Source of the DNA: Uranotaenia lowii
Taxonomy: Eukaryota > Arthropoda > Insecta > Diptera > Culicidae
DNA length: 64,000 nt
Direction: 5' to 3'
NCBI RefSeq assembly: GCF_029784155.1
Contig: NC_073693.1
Span: 21,736,002-21,800,001 of the forward strand
The position numbers were made by a program, and so were the translations under genes. Shown here piece by piece: positions 62,947 to 64,000 of this stretch; positions within the stretch are counted from its first letter, which is position 1; each line of letters starts with the position of its first letter. Below the pieces are notes generated by a model. It made no database searches, was not told the DNA's origin, and saw nothing but the letters and a program-made list of their open reading frames with translations.

Positions 62947-63152
62947 ACGATTTCGAAGTAGTCTATGATTCCTTGGTATTCAGCCACAGTGTTTGCAAAA
63001 CCCAAATACTAGTATCAATGAATAAATCAATTAATAAATAAAAAAAAACCCACTGAGGGTGCTAGCAAGTAGCTAGTGAAATACTAGTATTTGGAGTTTT
63101 TCAAATACTGTGGCTGAATTCAAAGGAATCATAGACTACTTTGAAATCACGA
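62947..63152. repeat. Long inverted repeat (hairpin, ~70-bp arms)
   Basis: The left arm (62947-63015) contains GTAGTCTATGATTCC and TATTCAGCCACAGT. The right arm (63081-63152) holds the complement (ACTGTGGCTGAATTC, GGAATCATAGACTAC). The spacer is about 65 bp and AT-rich. It is probably a foldback or MITE remnant; a transcript would form a stable hairpin. Confidence 0.8.
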
Positions 63153-63411
63153 TTGTTTATATTTAATTCTGATCTCTGAAATTCCTCTATTGTATTCAAA
63201 TCAAATACGAAACATTAGAGAGATATAAGAACAAAATTTAGAAACAAATTCAAATTTAGGATTAAGATAGAGAACTGTTTTGGTTATAACTACATAGTAA
63301 AAGTTTTTACATACCCCTGCAGCATTTATCACCGAGCAAGTGTTCGAACTTATTTTAGAGTTTTGCTGCCACCACCTTGTTGTATCAATGAAGGTGCTTC
63401 TGGCAAAGTAG

Positions 63412-63904
63412 ATCAAGCAACGCTACGTTTGGGAGCTTACCTTGAAAAAAATTAAACATTAATAGCATAAAAGTTTATAAAATTTACAAATTTAGTACCA
63501 GAAGGTGGACTACGCGGTAGTCTTCGTAACCTATGGAGCCTATTCTGGGGACTCTTGAATGATAAAATTCTGCTGATACAGCGAAGTGCAACCTTGAAAA
63601 ACAAAAACAAACTAAAAATATGATTGAATAATACAAATTTACAACTTTACCGCCAAAAAATGTTAACTTCGGGTGAATGAACAATCCTATTGCATCCGCA
63701 CCTTTTCCCGCAGTTCTTAACGTTCGGGTCTTCCGAAAAGGAATAGCTTTTTCTTCTGTCAGATTCCCTGATTTCGTCGCCTGTGGTGCTCCTTTTAAAG
63801 AAAAAATAAAATATGTAAAGAAAATTGCGAACTTTTACCTGTTTTACTGCCAAGAGATTACCTCGGAAGAATATTTAGGAGCCATCGTAGATTACTTTGG
63901 TGCG
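63412..63904 (-). CDS. Possible multi-exon gene at the right edge, model tentative
   Basis: On the minus strand an ATG near 63885 starts MAPKYSSE before a possible GTAATC donor. A second exon (about 63807-63654, after TTTAAAAG) reads STTGDEIRESDRRKSYSF and a Cys-rich NCGKRCGCNRIVH. A third (63592-63499, after TTTTTCAAG) joins in frame and reads LHFAVSAEFYHSRVPRIG. A further acceptor near 63440 gives a quick stop. The first joint does not keep frame in the chain I tried, so the 5' end is unsettled. I recognise no family. It could be another transposon-borne short gene or part of a gene running past 64000. Confidence 0.3.
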
Positions 63905-64000
63905 ATCCAGGAAGTCGTGTTCTGTTCACTTGAACAAAACCAAAACACAAATCAGCAGCAACACGAGAAAAGGGTCTATGTTCATTTATGACGTTTCGAG

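Overview
The window looks like nuclear DNA of a dipteran insect, most likely a mosquito. It is AT-rich, has introns of about 55-70 bp, carries a ZAD zinc-finger gene cluster, and holds a Tc1/mariner relic with DD37E spacing, a type described from mosquitoes. The organism is an inference. All gene models were read by eye and none has been tested with transcripts.

Host genes. Six paralogous genes lie in tandem on the minus strand (A 9.4-11.3 kb, B 12.6-14.5, C 29.8-33.6, D 45.4-47.3, E 49.3-51.3, F 52.7-54.6). Each has a short first exon encoding a THAP domain, a small intron, and a long second exon encoding a ZAD domain and about 12 C2H2 fingers. They are probably DNA-binding regulators. Gene C is broken by a transposon. 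Head-to-head with gene F is the only other conserved host gene, a four-exon ADCK1-like ABC1/UbiB mitochondrial kinase (55.1-56.9 kb). The gene cluster grew by segmental duplication, so flanking segments recur and give empty sites that date and delimit many insertions.

Mobile DNA fills most of the rest. There is an I-group non-LTR retrotransposon at 1.5-8.2 kb, broken only by a hAT MITE with an 8-bp target duplication. A second I-group element at 16.3-22.1 kb is complete, with both ORFs open and a target duplication. Truncated minus-strand relatives lie at 11.4, 16.1, 32.4 and 60.1 kb. A non-coding LTR element sits at 25.1-29.6 kb. A Ty1/copia element (34.4-44.9 kb) contains a Ty3/gypsy element (36.5-42.8 kb), whose LTR in turn contains a smaller DNA element. 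The right part holds a decayed RT fragment with a tRNA-like SINE, a dead DD37E transposon and a hairpin repeat.

The most unusual theme is a set of at least seven DNA elements with terminal inverted repeats starting CAC or CCCG, mostly with 2-bp target duplications and their own repeated subterminal motifs. Each can be read as carrying a tiny two-exon gene (ATG, short GT-AG intron, short second exon, often AATAAA just after the stop). In two related copies (ending at 22796 and starting at 62202) the second exon has the same phase and a similar start, and one resembles the N terminus of ubiquitin. Whether these units are expressed cannot be judged from the sequence alone.
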